This document shows, one piece after another, positions 8,519 through 19,337 of a stretch of 64,000 nt of DNA. Under the pieces are notes generated by a model that saw only the letters and a program-made list of their open reading frames with translations, was not told the DNA's origin and did no database searches. Each line of letters opens with the position of its first letter. Within the stretch, counting starts at the first letter, position 1. The position numbers and the translations under genes are program-made. The stretch is from Duganella zoogloeoides (GTDB taxonomy: Bacteria; Pseudomonadota; Gammaproteobacteria; Burkholderiales; Burkholderiaceae_D), in NCBI RefSeq assembly GCF_034479515.1, contig NZ_CP140152.1:5828001-5892000 (forward strand). The letters are read 5' to 3'.

Positions 8519-10246
8519 ATGCCCCACAACATCAGTCTGATTACCACCATTGCCGCCGCACTTGGATTTGGTCTCGTCCTTGGTTATATAGCAACGCGCT
8601 TGCGATTACCGGCGCTGGTGGGATATCTCGCTGCGGGCATCATGTTGGGACCGGCAACACCGGGATTCGTGGCCGATGCCGCGCTGGCTGCCCAGCTGGC
8701 CGAGATCGGCGTGATGCTGATGATGTTCGGCGTGGGCCTGCACTTCTCGCTCGACGACCTGTGGGCGGTGCGCAAGGTGGCGCTGCCCGGCGCGGTGCTG
8801 CAAATCGCGGTGGCCACCGGCATGGGCATGGGGCTGGCGCACTGGTGGGGCTGGAGCATCGGTGGCGGCCTGGTTTTCGGGCTGGCGCTGTCGGTGGCCA
8901 GTACCGTGGTGCTGCTGCGCGCGCTCGAGGAGCGCGGCATCCTCGATAGTTTCAACGGCCGCATCGCGGTCGGCTGGCTGGTGGTTGAAGACCTGGTGAC
9001 CGTGATGGTGCTGGTGCTGCTGCCCGCCGTGGCCGGCTCCCTTGGCGGCACCACCATGGACGCCCACGGCGTGGCGATTCCCGCCGGCGAAGTCGATCTG
9101 TGGAGCACGCTCACCATCACCCTGGGCAAGGTTGCCGCGTTTATCGCGCTGATGCTGGTGGTCGGCCGCAAGCTGTTCCCCTGGATCCTGTGGCAAGTGG
9201 CGCGCACCGGCTCGCGCGAACTGTTTACGCTGTGCGTGATCGCCGCTGCCGTCGGTATCGCCTACGGCTCCACCCATTTCTTCGGCGTGTCGTTCGCGCT
9301 GGGCGCATTCTTTGCCGGCATGGTGCTGCGCGAATCGGAACTGGCGCACCGCGCCGCGCAAGAGTCGCTGCCGCTGCGCGACGCGTTTGCCGTACTGTTC
9401 TTCGTCTCGGTGGGCATGCTGTTCGAGCCGGCCATCGTCACCGAACAGCCGCTCAAGTTGCTGGCGGTGGTGGCGATTATCGTGTTTGGCAAGTCGGTGG
9501 CGGCGTTCCTGCTGGTGGTGCTGCTGCGCTACCCGGCCAAGACGGCGCTGATGGTCTCGGCCAGCCTGGCGCAGATCGGCGAATTCTCGTTCATCCTGGC
9601 CGCGCTGGGCATGTCGCTCGGCCTGATGCCGGCCGAGGGCCAGAGCCTGATCCTGGCAGGCGCCATCATCTCGATCGCGCTGAACCCGGTCGTCTTCAGC
9701 GTGACAAAACCGCTCGAGCGCTGGCTCACCCGTGACGGTTCGGTGATTTCCAACCTCGAGCGCGCGGCCGATCCGCTGGCCGAACTGCCGATGTCGGTGC
9801 CGCACGAACATCTCGACGGCCAGGTGGTGCTGGTCGGTTACGGCCGCGTGGGCCGCCGCATTGCCGAGGTGCTGCTCAAGCACAGCATCCCGTTCGTGGT
9901 GGCCGAGCAAAATCGCGAAGTGGTCGATCAACTGCGCCGCAAGGGCATCCATGCAGTGGCCGGCAATGCCGGCGAGCCGGCGGTGCTGATCCAGGCCCAC
10001 GTGGCCCGCGCCAGCATGCTGGTGATTGCCACGCCAGACACCTTCCACGTGCGCGCCATGGTGGAAACCGCGCGCCTGCTCAACCCGAACATCAAGACAG
10101 TGGTGCGCACGCACAGCGACGAGGAAGCGGAACTGCTGCGCAGCGAATTGCCGGCCAAGATCTTCATGGGCGAGGAAGAGCTGGCCAACGGCATGACCGA
10201 CTTCGTGATCAAGAATTTCGAGCGCAAGCAAGGTGGCGGGCACTAA
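8519..10246 (+). CDS. ybaL: YbaL-type K+/H+ antiporter with RCK (TrkA-N) domain
   Basis: A 575-residue monovalent cation:proton antiporter-2 protein. Residues 1-400 are a chain of about 12-13 hydrophobic segments, starting LITTIAAALGFGLVLGYIAT and including the conserved LAEIGVMLMMFGVGLHFSLDDL. A TrkA-N Rossmann domain follows, with GYGRVGRR near 440 and the VAEQNR acidic edge strand. E. coli YbaL (558 aa) has the same order and the same LITTI N-terminus. Family proteins exchange K+ for protons at the inner membrane, gated by nucleotide or thiol ligands. ATG 8519 has GAGGAG ten bases upstream; the frame is open to 8456, but that extension is not hydrophobic. It converges on fadH with only nine bases between stops. 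Confidence 0.9.
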   Translation: MPHNISLITTIAAALGFGLVLGYIATRLRLPALVGYLAAGIMLGPATPGFVADAALAAQLAEIGVMLMMFGVGLHFSLDDLWAVRKVALPGAVLQIAVATGMGMGLAHWWGWSIGGGLVFGLALSVASTVVLLRALEERGILDSFNGRIAVGWLVVEDLVTVMVLVLLPAVAGSLGGTTMDAHGVAIPAGEVDLWSTLTITLGKVAAFIALMLVVGRKLFPWILWQVARTGSRELFTLCVIAAAVGIAYGSTHFFGVSFALGAFFAGMVLRESELAHRAAQESLPLRDAFAVLFFVSVGMLFEPAIVTEQPLKLLAVVAIIVFGKSVAAFLLVVLLRYPAKTALMVSASLAQIGEFSFILAALGMSLGLMPAEGQSLILAGAIISIALNPVVFSVTKPLERWLTRDGSVISNLERAADPLAELPMSVPHEHLDGQVVLVGYGRVGRRIAEVLLKHSIPFVVAEQNREVVDQLRRKGIHAVAGNAGEPAVLIQAHVARASMLVIATPDTFHVRAMVETARLLNPNIKTVVRTHSDEEAELLRSELPAKIFMGEEELANGMTDFVIKNFERKQGGGH

Positions 10247-10255
10247 CAGCGCCAG

Positions 10256-12316
<2,061 letters not shown>

Positions 12317-12381
12317 TTACGGTTAGGTAACGGGAGAGTGTTGCCCTTGTATTCTGCCACCCTTTCCCGTAGGCTGGAAAA

Positions 12382-13014
12382 ATGATGCGATTCCTTCTGT
12401 TACTGTTGTTAGGTGTCACCGCCCCGCTGGCCATGGCGCAAACACCGAAACCGGACACGTCCCGGCTGGAGGTGTCGGTCAACCGGGTGGAGGTGGACGG
12501 TCAGCATATGTACGAACTCGACGCCAGCGGCGTCGTGGCCGCGCCGTTGCCGCGCGTGTGGCGCATCCTCACCAACTACGAACGCATGACCGAATTCGTG
12601 CCCGACCTGGAGTCGTGCAAGGTGCTATCGCGCAATGGCAACGAAGTCATGATCGAGCAATTCGGCGTGGCCCGGCTGCTGTTCATGACGCGGGCCATCC
12701 ACCTGATCGTGCGCGCCACCGAGCAGCCGATGTCGGCCATCGACATCGCCCTGGTGTCGGGCGACATGAAACACTACGAGGCGCGCTGGGAACTGATCCC
12801 CGTGCCCGAGACCGGCGGCACCAAGGTGGTGTACAAGGGCCGCATGATGCCCAATTTCTATGTGCCCAGCCTGTTCGGCTCGAAGATGATACGGTCGGAC
12901 GTCGAGCACATGATGCGCGCCGTGCTCACCCGCCTGGACCGCCGCGAGGACCGCCAGCCCAGCGTCAATTCGATCCTGATCCCGCCAGCGACCACTCCGG
13001 CGCCGGCCAGATAA
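12382..13014 (+). CDS. Exported SRPBCC/START-like protein
   Basis: A 210-residue protein with a Sec signal peptide (MMRFLLLLLLGVTAPLAMA). The mature part has the polyketide cyclase/START helix-grip pattern: VAAPLPRVWRILTNYERMTEFVPDLESCKVL near 55-85, the usual opening of this fold, and a long C-terminal helix (KMIRSDVEHMMRAVLTRL). Such proteins bind hydrophobic ligands in a central cavity; the ligand is unknown. The start may be either ATG of the double ATGATG. The C-terminal 25 residues are Pro/Ala-rich. It converges with the next gene with no spacer: its TAA ends at 13014 and the opposite stop begins at 13015. Confidence 0.75.
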   Translation: MMRFLLLLLLGVTAPLAMAQTPKPDTSRLEVSVNRVEVDGQHMYELDASGVVAAPLPRVWRILTNYERMTEFVPDLESCKVLSRNGNEVMIEQFGVARLLFMTRAIHLIVRATEQPMSAIDIALVSGDMKHYEARWELIPVPETGGTKVVYKGRMMPNFYVPSLFGSKMIRSDVEHMMRAVLTRLDRREDRQPSVNSILIPPATTPAPAR

Positions 13015-13464
13015 TCAGGACAGGCGGGTATCGCGGTCGCGCAGCTCGGCGAAGTTTTCCAGGCTGCCCAGCTTGATCATCACCGGGTTCAAACTGGCGT
13101 GCTGCATGGCGCGCCAGGCGAACAGCCACTCCTGCTCCTGCGCCTCGGCCGCCGTCTTGGTGAAGGCGGCGCCTAGCGCGGCGCGCACGCCGTATTCCAC
13201 CACGCCATCGATGCCGGCCCAGTTGGGCAGGGTGCGCTGCACCGCGCGGTGCAGGCGCTCACCGAATTCTTCGCTGTTGTGGATGACCAGGCAGCTGTCG
13301 GCGGAAAACAGGTCGAACAGCTTGCGGTCCCACACTTGCGAAAAGCTCAGTGCCAGGCACGGCGGCGCTGCGCGCAGGATGAACTGGCCCTGGGTCAGCG
13401 CCAGTTCCAGGTCTTCGCGCACGCCGTAGCGGTACAAGGTCGGAGGACGTTGGTAGTCATGCAT
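13015..13464 (-). CDS. Conserved hypothetical protein
   Basis: A 149-residue soluble protein with no signal peptide or membrane segment. It is mixed alpha/beta, begins MHDYQRPPTLYRYGVREDLE and contains a central aromatic-acidic segment (SFSQVWDRKLFDLFSADSCLVIHNSEEFGERLHRAV, about 40-75). Codon use matches its neighbours, and its composition is that of a real protein, unlike the shadow frames. I do not recognise the family. It is followed upstream on the same strand by the DUF2721-like gene (14-base gap), so the two probably form an operon. Confidence 0.65.
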   Translation of the reverse strand: MHDYQRPPTLYRYGVREDLELALTQGQFILRAAPPCLALSFSQVWDRKLFDLFSADSCLVIHNSEEFGERLHRAVQRTLPNWAGIDGVVEYGVRAALGAAFTKTAAEAQEQEWLFAWRAMQHASLNPVMIKLGSLENFAELRDRDTRLS

Positions 13465-13477
13465 ACAAAACTCGATT

Positions 13478-13933
13478 CTAATCAGGTTGTTTGGTCGGCG
13501 GACGGCGCACGTGACGCAGCGCGCGCATCGCGGCCGAGGCGATGAAGATTTCGCGCAGCAGGTAGCAGAAACTGCCGATCAGGCAGAACACGGAAAACAC
13601 GAACATGCCGGCAATGTATTTTTCCAGCGCGATGTCGGTGATATCGCTGAAGAACAGCATGGCGATCACCAGGCAGACCATCAGGCCGCAGGCGGTGGAC
13701 AGGGCGATCGAATAGTTGATCAGGTGCGAGCGCCGGTACATCACGTCAAGCTCGTTGATGTACATGTCGCTGTAAGCGATATCGAGCCGGTCCTCGAGCA
13801 CGCGCGAGCGGTCGATGATGCGCGCCAGGCGGTTGGTGAGCACGATCAGGTTGGTGCACACGCCGGACAACAGGAACACCGGCGCAATGGCCAGCTGGAT
13901 GAGGTGGCCGATATCGCCGAGCTGAATATTCAT
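13478..13933 (-). CDS. DUF2721-like membrane protein
   Basis: A 151-residue inner-membrane protein with three hydrophobic segments: 10-30 (HLIQLAIAPVFLLSGVCTNLIVL), 78-98 and 107-130. The sequence MNIQLGDIGHLIQLAIAPVFLLSG followed by LTNRLARIIDRSR fits the DUF2721 family, whose role is unknown. I start at ATG 13933 because the in-frame upstream part (to 14014) is unlike the family; no good SD precedes it. The small gene 13015-13464 lies downstream in the same direction. Confidence 0.75.
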   Translation of the reverse strand: MNIQLGDIGHLIQLAIAPVFLLSGVCTNLIVLTNRLARIIDRSRVLEDRLDIAYSDMYINELDVMYRRSHLINYSIALSTACGLMVCLVIAMLFFSDITDIALEKYIAGMFVFSVFCLIGSFCYLLREIFIASAAMRALRHVRRPPTKQPD

Positions 13934-14035
13934 AAATGACGGTACGCTGAAAATGATACTGGGCCTCTTCGGGCGGTCCTTGCTGGGAGTTGCTAGTGTA
14001 GCAGCCCGGCACACCGCCCGGCCAACTTTAGCGCG

Positions 14036-14992
14036 CTAATCAAAAGCCCGGAGGCGCCAGAACTGCTCGGTTGCGGCCACGAGGGCCCGCGCGATGCCTT
14101 GCTCCATGGCGCCATGGCCGGCGTCCGGGATCATGCGCATCACCGATCCCGGCCACGCCTGCTGCAGGCGCCACGCCGACAGCGGCGGGCAGATCACGTC
14201 GTAGCGGCCCTGCACGATCACGGCCGGCAAATGGGCGATGCGGCCGATGTTGCGCACCAGCTGGTCGTCGCTGAAAAAGCCGAGGTTGGCCATGTAGTGC
14301 GATTCCAGGCGCCCGACGCCGAGGTCGAGCGCGTCGCATGGCGCGTCCTCGGGCTGTGGCAGCAGGAACACGCGGCGGCCCTCGAAGCGGCTCCAGGCGC
14401 GCACGGCCGGCCAATGCACGGCCGGATCGTCGCTCATGATGCGGCGCACGTAGGCGCCCAGCAGGTCGCCACGCTCGGCTTGCGGGATCGGCGCCACGAA
14501 TTCTTCGTACAGTTCCGGGTAAAACCATTGCACGCCGTGCAGGAACCAGTCGATCTCGGGCTGGGTGCACAGGAAAATCCCGCGCAAGACAAACCCCAGG
14601 CAGCGCTCGGGATGGGCCTGGCCATAGGCCAGCGCCAGCGTGGAACCCCACGAGCCGCCAAACACCAGCCACTGGCCGATCCCGAACTGGCGGCGCAGCC
14701 GCTCGATGTCGTCGATCAGCAATTGCGTGGTGTTGTTGCGGCATTCGCCGACCGGGACCGACTTGCCGGCGCCGCGCTGGTCGAACAGGATCACGCGGTA
14801 GCGCTCGGGGTCGAAAAAGCGCCGGTGCTGCGGCGACAGGCCGGCGCCGGGGCCGCCGTGCAGGAAGATCACTGGGATGCCATCCGGATTGCCCACTTCT
14901 TCCCAATAAATGGTGTGGATCTCGTCCACGGCCAGCATGCCGTGGCGGGTGGGTTCGGTGGGCGGGAACAGCGGGGAATGGGGGTCGAACAT
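14036..14992 (-). CDS. pip: Proline iminopeptidase (prolyl aminopeptidase)
   Basis: A 318-residue alpha/beta-hydrolase of peptidase family S33 that removes N-terminal proline. The oxyanion motif HGGPGAG is near 44-50, followed by DQRGAGKS and the nucleophile elbow GGSWGS (Ser near 113). The C-terminal DAGHGAMEQGIA carries the catalytic His. Length matches the 310-325-residue monomeric type. ATG 14992 is preceded by AAGGA at good spacing. It lies downstream of phaB, but the terminator at 15028-15057 separates them, so it should have its own promoter in the short gap. Confidence 0.95.
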   Translation of the reverse strand: MFDPHSPLFPPTEPTRHGMLAVDEIHTIYWEEVGNPDGIPVIFLHGGPGAGLSPQHRRFFDPERYRVILFDQRGAGKSVPVGECRNNTTQLLIDDIERLRRQFGIGQWLVFGGSWGSTLALAYGQAHPERCLGFVLRGIFLCTQPEIDWFLHGVQWFYPELYEEFVAPIPQAERGDLLGAYVRRIMSDDPAVHWPAVRAWSRFEGRRVFLLPQPEDAPCDALDLGVGRLESHYMANLGFFSDDQLVRNIGRIAHLPAVIVQGRYDVICPPLSAWRLQQAWPGSVMRMIPDAGHGAMEQGIARALVAATEQFWRLRAFD

Positions 14993-15027
14993 GGCAATCC
15001 TTCAGGCGACGATAGCGGATTGTACGT

Positions 15028-15057
15028 AAAAAAGCCGGGATCGCGAACGATCCCGGC
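15028..15057 (-). terminator. Intrinsic terminator after phaB
   Basis: A 10-bp perfect stem (GCCGGGATCG 15034-15043 with CGATCCCGGC 15048-15057, loop CGAA) is followed on the minus strand by six T (15028-15033). It closes the phaAB unit. Confidence 0.88.
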
Positions 15058-15084
15058 TCGTCTTGTCGTCACGCCGGCAGGCGA

Positions 15085-15825
15085 TCAGGACATGTGCTGG
15101 CCGCCGTTGATGGCGATGTTGGCGCCGGTAACGAAAGCAGCTTCATCGGACGACAGGTAGGCCACCAGGCCCGCCACTTCTTCCGGTTTGCCCAGGCGGC
15201 CCATCGGGATTTGCGGCACGATCTTGGTTTCCAGCACTTCGGTCGGGATTTCCATGACCATCTTGGTGCCGATATAGCCTGGCGAGATGGTGTTGACGGT
15301 GACGCCCTTGCGCGCCACTTCCAGCGCCAGCGCCTTGGTGAAGCCATGCATGCCGGCCTTGGCGGCCGAATAGTTGGTCTGGCCGAAGGCGCCCTTCTGG
15401 CCGTTGACCGACGAGATATTGATGATACGGCCCCAGCCGCGTTCCACCATGCCATCGCACACCGGCTTGGTCATATTGAACACGGAGTCCAGGTTGGTGG
15501 CCATGACGGCGTCCCAGTTCGGCTTGTCCATCTTCTTGAAGGTCATGTCGCGGGTGATGCCGGCGTTGTTGACCAGCACGTCGATCGGACCGATTTCCTT
15601 CTCGATGGCGGCGATGCATGCCTGGGCCGAATCGTAGTCGGCCACGTCGCATGGATAGGCGCGGAAGTTGAAGCCCTGGTCGCGGGTGGTCGCCAGCCAT
15701 TGCTCGACCTTGGCGTTACCGGGCGAATACGTGGTGACCACGCAATAACCAAGCGCCGACAACTTGAAACACACTGCTTCGCCCAAACCGCCCATACCGC
15801 CAGTAACCAATGCAACTCGTGCCAT
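15085..15825 (-). CDS. phaB: Acetoacetyl-CoA reductase
   Basis: A 246-residue NADPH-dependent short-chain dehydrogenase that reduces acetoacetyl-CoA to (R)-3-hydroxybutyryl-CoA for polyhydroxybutyrate. It starts MARVALVTGGMGGLGEA (Rossmann TGxxxGxG), has NNAGITRD, and the catalytic Ser-Tyr-Lys in INISSVNGQKGAFGQTNYSAAK. Length equals that of Cupriavidus PhaB (246). The start is ATG 15825 with GAGGGGAC upstream; the frame is open to 15978 but the extension runs into phaA's 3' end and is Arg/Ala junk. It lies 79 bases downstream of phaA. A small GC hairpin with a T run in that gap may reduce read-through. No phaC synthase is in the window. Confidence 0.96.
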   Translation of the reverse strand: MARVALVTGGMGGLGEAVCFKLSALGYCVVTTYSPGNAKVEQWLATTRDQGFNFRAYPCDVADYDSAQACIAAIEKEIGPIDVLVNNAGITRDMTFKKMDKPNWDAVMATNLDSVFNMTKPVCDGMVERGWGRIINISSVNGQKGAFGQTNYSAAKAGMHGFTKALALEVARKGVTVNTISPGYIGTKMVMEIPTEVLETKIVPQIPMGRLGKPEEVAGLVAYLSSDEAAFVTGANIAINGGQHMS

Positions 15826-15851
15826 GTTTTGTCCCCTCGTTAAGTGACTTG

Positions 15852-15876
15852 AAAAACAGACCGCCGCGCACGGCGG
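15852..15876 (-). terminator. Weak terminator-like hairpin between phaA and phaB
   Basis: CCGCCG (15861-15866) pairs with CGGCGG (15871-15876) around a CGCA loop; on the minus strand TCTG then TTTTT follows. The stem is only 6 bp but all G-C. It could attenuate phaB transcription relative to phaA. Confidence 0.4.
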
Positions 15877-15904
15877 ACGGTCCGGGTCTATCGTTTTATT
15901 GTCG

Positions 15905-17083
15905 TTACGCGCGTTCGATGGCCAGCGCCACGCCCATGCCGCCGCCGATGCACAGCGACGCCAGGCCCTTCTTGGCATCGCGACGGATCATTTCGTGGAT
16001 CAAGGTGACCAGGATGCGCGCGCCGGAAGCGCCGATCGGGTGGCCGATGGCGATGGCGCCGCCATTGACGTTGATCTTGCTGGTATCCCAGCCCATTTCC
16101 TTGTTGACGGCCACGGCCTGGGCGGCAAATGCTTCGTTGATTTCCAGCAGGTCGAGGTCGTCCGGGGTCCAGCCGGCCTTTTTCAGGCACAGGCGGGTGG
16201 CGCTGACCGGACCCATGCCCATGAAGGCTGGGTCCAGGCCCGACGAGGCGTACGCCTTGATCTTGGCCAGCACCGGCAGGCCCAGTTCCTTCGCTTGCGT
16301 GGCGGACATCATGATCACGGCGGCAGCGCCGTCGTTCAGGCCCGAGGCGTTACCGGCGGTAACAGTGCCTTCCTTGTTGAAGGCAGGACGCAGGCCGGCC
16401 AGGCCTTCAATAGTCGAGCCTGGCTTGATGTATTCGTCGGTGTCGAAGACGATGCTGCCTTTTTTCTGGACAATTTCCAGCGGCAGGATTTCATCCTTGA
16501 ACTTGCCTTCTTTTTGAGCAGCTTCGGCTTTCAGCTGCGATTGCAGTGCGAACTCGTCCTGTTCGGTACGCGAAATCTCGTATTTCTTGGCGACGTTTTC
16601 GGCAGTAACGCCCATGTGGTACTGGTTGTACACGTCCCACAGGCCATCGACGATCATGGTGTCGACCATCTTGATGTCGCCCATGCGGAAGCCGTCGCGC
16701 GAACCTGGCATCGCGTGCGGCGAGGCGCTCATGTTTTCCTGGCCGCCGGCGATGACGATTTGTGCGTCGCCGCATTTAATCGCCTGGGCTGCCAGGTGGG
16801 TGGCTTTCAAGCCGCTGCCGCACACGTGGTTGATGGTGAAACCGGGGATGGTGTTAGGCAGGCCCGACTTGATGACGGCCTGGCGCGCCGGGTTCTGGCC
16901 GACGCCGGCGGTAAGCACCTGGCCCAGGATCGCTTCGCTGACCAGGTTGGGATCGATGCCGGTCTTGGCCAGCAAACCCTTGATGACGTGTGCGCCCAGC
17001 TCGGACGCCGGAGTCTTGGCGAGCGCGCCGCCGAATTTGCCCACACCAGTACGGCCAGCGGCCACGATTACTACATCATCCAT
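15905..17083 (-). CDS. phaA: Acetyl-CoA C-acetyltransferase (beta-ketothiolase)
   Basis: A 392-residue biosynthetic thiolase that condenses two acetyl-CoA to acetoacetyl-CoA, the first step of PHB synthesis. All active-site residues are present at classic positions: Cys88 (NHVCGSG), His348 (GHPIGASG) and Cys378 (CIGGGMG). The start is ATG 17083 with GGAGA six bases upstream; a TTG at 17095 is in frame but lies over the SD. It is first in the phaA-phaB unit. A perfect palindrome GATCAA-C-TTGATC lies 55 bases upstream and could be an operator. Confidence 0.96.
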   Translation of the reverse strand: MDDVVIVAAGRTGVGKFGGALAKTPASELGAHVIKGLLAKTGIDPNLVSEAILGQVLTAGVGQNPARQAVIKSGLPNTIPGFTINHVCGSGLKATHLAAQAIKCGDAQIVIAGGQENMSASPHAMPGSRDGFRMGDIKMVDTMIVDGLWDVYNQYHMGVTAENVAKKYEISRTEQDEFALQSQLKAEAAQKEGKFKDEILPLEIVQKKGSIVFDTDEYIKPGSTIEGLAGLRPAFNKEGTVTAGNASGLNDGAAAVIMMSATQAKELGLPVLAKIKAYASSGLDPAFMGMGPVSATRLCLKKAGWTPDDLDLLEINEAFAAQAVAVNKEMGWDTSKINVNGGAIAIGHPIGASGARILVTLIHEMIRRDAKKGLASLCIGGGMGVALAIERA

Positions 17084-17137
17084 GTGATTCTCCAAAGCGC
17101 CGGTACAAGACCGGCATGGTTAGCAAAAGCGAACTTC

Positions 17138-17150
17138 GATCAACTTGATC
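17138..17150. promoter_or_regulatory. Palindrome upstream of phaA (possible operator)
   Basis: GATCAA-C-TTGATC is a perfect 13-base palindrome 55 bases ahead of the phaA start. Its position suits a regulator site. A GC hairpin (17159-17177, GCCACGCC/GGCGTGGC) lies next to it without a T run. No regulator can be assigned from sequence. Confidence 0.3.
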
Positions 17151-17353
17151 ATACGCCTGCCACGCCGGGGGCGTGGCGGCTTTCGATGCTGCGTTGCCGC
17201 GAAAACTCCTGTGCAGAAACTCGCGCCTGCGCAAGGTTTGGCCATGTCAACCGTCATCATCAATCGGGAACTTATCGTAAGCGCGGCAATTCTCCGTGCC
17301 TTTGATCTGGCTCAAGTCCCCACCATACATTTTGAATAAGACATATCTATTTG

Positions 17354-18262
17354 TCACGACAATAATTTGATACCGTCCAGCGTGGCGGCGCACTGCTCGC
17401 GTATCACTTTCACGAAGTCGAGCACGTACGCCTTGTGCTGCTGCGCCGGCGGCACCGACACGAACAGGTCGCTCCACAAGCCCTGCTCGCCCACCGGCCG
17501 GGCGATCACGTAGTCGTAATCGACGTAGTTCTTGATGGCCCAGTTGGGCAGCGCGGCGATGCCGCGCCGGCTGGCCACCAGTTGCAGCACCGCCACCGTC
17601 AGTTCGGCAGTGCGGCGCTCGAACTGGATGTTTTCCGGCAGCAGTACTTCCCGGATCAGGTCGATACGGGCTGCCGGCACCGGGTACGTGATCAGGGTTT
17701 CGCCCGTAAAGTCGGCAGCGTGGAGGCGGCGCTGGGAAGCGAGCCGGTGCTTCTGCGCCATCACCACCAGGATCTCGAAGCGGAACAGGGGAAACGTCGC
17801 GAAGTCCGGACCGTACGGCGAACCGATCACCAGGTCGGCGGCGCCGGTGCGCAGCAACTCGGCCGGTTCGCTGTGGAAACCCGACACCAGGTCGATCTCG
17901 ACGTCGGGCCAGCGCTTGCGGAACTCGTCCATGACCGGCATCAGCCAGTCGAAGCAAGTATGGCATTCGAGCACCACGCGCAGCTGGCCAGTATCGCCCT
18001 GTGTCAGGCGCGCCACTTCGCGCTCGGCGGTTTCGATTTCGGGCAGCAGCAGGTCGGCCAGCTTGAGCAGCCGGGCGCCGGTGGCGGTAAACCCGATCGG
18101 CACCGATTTGCGCTCAAACAGCGGGCCGCCGTAGCGATCTTCCAGCAACTTGATTTGATGGGACAGCGCCGACTGGGTCAGGTTGAGCAACTGGGCGGCG
18201 CGCACCAGGCTGCCGGCCGAGCGCAAGGCGCTCAGCGTACGAAGGTGGCGTATCTCTAACAT
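17354..18262 (-). CDS. metR: LysR-family regulator of the MetR type
   Basis: A 302-residue LysR-type regulator. The N-terminal winged HTH (LVRAAQLLNLTQSALSHQIKLLEDRYG, 18-43) is followed by a substrate-binding domain. Similarity to E. coli MetR is clear in several segments: QSALSHQ, FTATGARLLKLAD, VVLECHTCFDWLMPVMDEFRKRWPDVE and RRGIAALPNWAIK. MetR activates methionine genes with homocysteine as co-effector. No metE or metF is adjacent; the gene lies between phaA and minC, so its targets may be elsewhere. TTCATGTGAA (18275-18284), just upstream of the ATG, could be an autoregulatory half-site. 271 bases separate its stop from phaA. Confidence 0.82.
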   Translation of the reverse strand: MLEIRHLRTLSALRSAGSLVRAAQLLNLTQSALSHQIKLLEDRYGGPLFERKSVPIGFTATGARLLKLADLLLPEIETAEREVARLTQGDTGQLRVVLECHTCFDWLMPVMDEFRKRWPDVEIDLVSGFHSEPAELLRTGAADLVIGSPYGPDFATFPLFRFEILVVMAQKHRLASQRRLHAADFTGETLITYPVPAARIDLIREVLLPENIQFERRTAELTVAVLQLVASRRGIAALPNWAIKNYVDYDYVIARPVGEQGLWSDLFVSVPPAQQHKAYVLDFVKVIREQCAATLDGIKLLS

Positions 18263-18522
18263 GCATTAATCTTTTTCATGTGAACCTGAGAAATCTTTCA
18301 TTTGGATTGTAGATCGAATGCCGCAAACTGTATCGCATCGATATGAAATCCTTATGACAAACCCCACGAGCACCGGAAAAACATTCATCCAGCCACCCCT
18401 CGCGCGGCGCCGCATTTTTGCACGCGTTCAGCCGTGCGCGCCTCCCCATTGCGGGTTTTCCACAGTAGAATGCCAGCACCTGCGCATGCGCGCGCGGTTG
18501 CAACCTACTCATACTGTCGCCC

Positions 18523-19302
18523 ATGTCCAAGAGCCTGTTTCAAAAGCCGATCGAAATCAAGATTTCCACTGTTGTTGCGGTCTCCGCCATCCTCACCACG
18601 GCGGACGTTTCCGCGCTCGATGCGGCACTGGCCAAGATGACCGGCGGCAGCGCCGACTTTTTCGAAGACGACCTGACCGTGATCGACATTGCCGCCTTGC
18701 CAGCCGGCACGGCCATCGACTGGAAGGCCATCATCGCGGTGCTGGCCAGGTATCGTTTGAAGCCGGTGGCCGTGCGCAATGCGCCCGCCGCCATGGCCGC
18801 CGAGATCGCCGCGCACGGCCTGAGCCTGGAAACGGCCAGCAAGCCGCGCGAAGAAGAAGCTGCCAGCGCACCCCGCGCCGCGCCGAAGCCGGCGCCCGCA
18901 CCAGCCCGGGCGTCGCCCACTATTTCCAGCACCGCCGAACCGCTGCCCAACGGCCAGCAAGTGATGATCATCGACACCCCGGTACGCGCCGGCCAGCGCA
19001 TTTATGCGCGCGGCTGCGACCTGATCGTGACCGCCGTGGTCAACAACGGCGCCGAGATCATTGCCGACGGCAGCATTCACGTCTACAACACGCTCAACGG
19101 CCGCGCGCTGGCCGGGGCGTCCGGCAATGCCGACGCCCGTATCTTTGCTTTGAACATGTCGCCGGAACTGGTGTCCATCGCCGGCGTGTACCGTACTTTT
19201 GAAGACGGCTTCCCGGCCGAATTTGCACGCTCCCCCGCGCAAATACGTTTAATGGGTGACCGAATCGATATACTATCTGTCAATTCTGCAACCCGCGCCT
19301 GA
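18523..19302 (+). CDS. minC: Septum site-determining protein MinC
   Basis: A 259-residue FtsZ inhibitor that, recruited to membrane by MinD, blocks septation at the poles. The N-terminal domain (1-105) is followed by an Ala/Pro-rich linker (about 108-140) and the beta-helical C-terminal dimerisation domain (VRAGQRIYARGCDLIVTAVVNNGAEIIADGSIHVYNTLNGRALAGA), a very characteristic MinC sequence. The ATG is at 18523. It heads minC-minD-minE, all in the same direction; the 260 bases upstream, divergent with metR, hold the promoter and no other gene that I can support. Confidence 0.96.
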   Translation: MSKSLFQKPIEIKISTVVAVSAILTTADVSALDAALAKMTGGSADFFEDDLTVIDIAALPAGTAIDWKAIIAVLARYRLKPVAVRNAPAAMAAEIAAHGLSLETASKPREEEAASAPRAAPKPAPAPARASPTISSTAEPLPNGQQVMIIDTPVRAGQRIYARGCDLIVTAVVNNGAEIIADGSIHVYNTLNGRALAGASGNADARIFALNMSPELVSIAGVYRTFEDGFPAEFARSPAQIRLMGDRIDILSVNSATRA

Positions 19303-19337
19303 GTGGCCGCCGTTCCTCTTTCTGTAAAGGATTATCT

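Noticed and set aside
18276..18530. Small minus-strand ORF between metR and minC
   Set aside because: No SD, no similarity, and it overlaps the minC start and the metR promoter.
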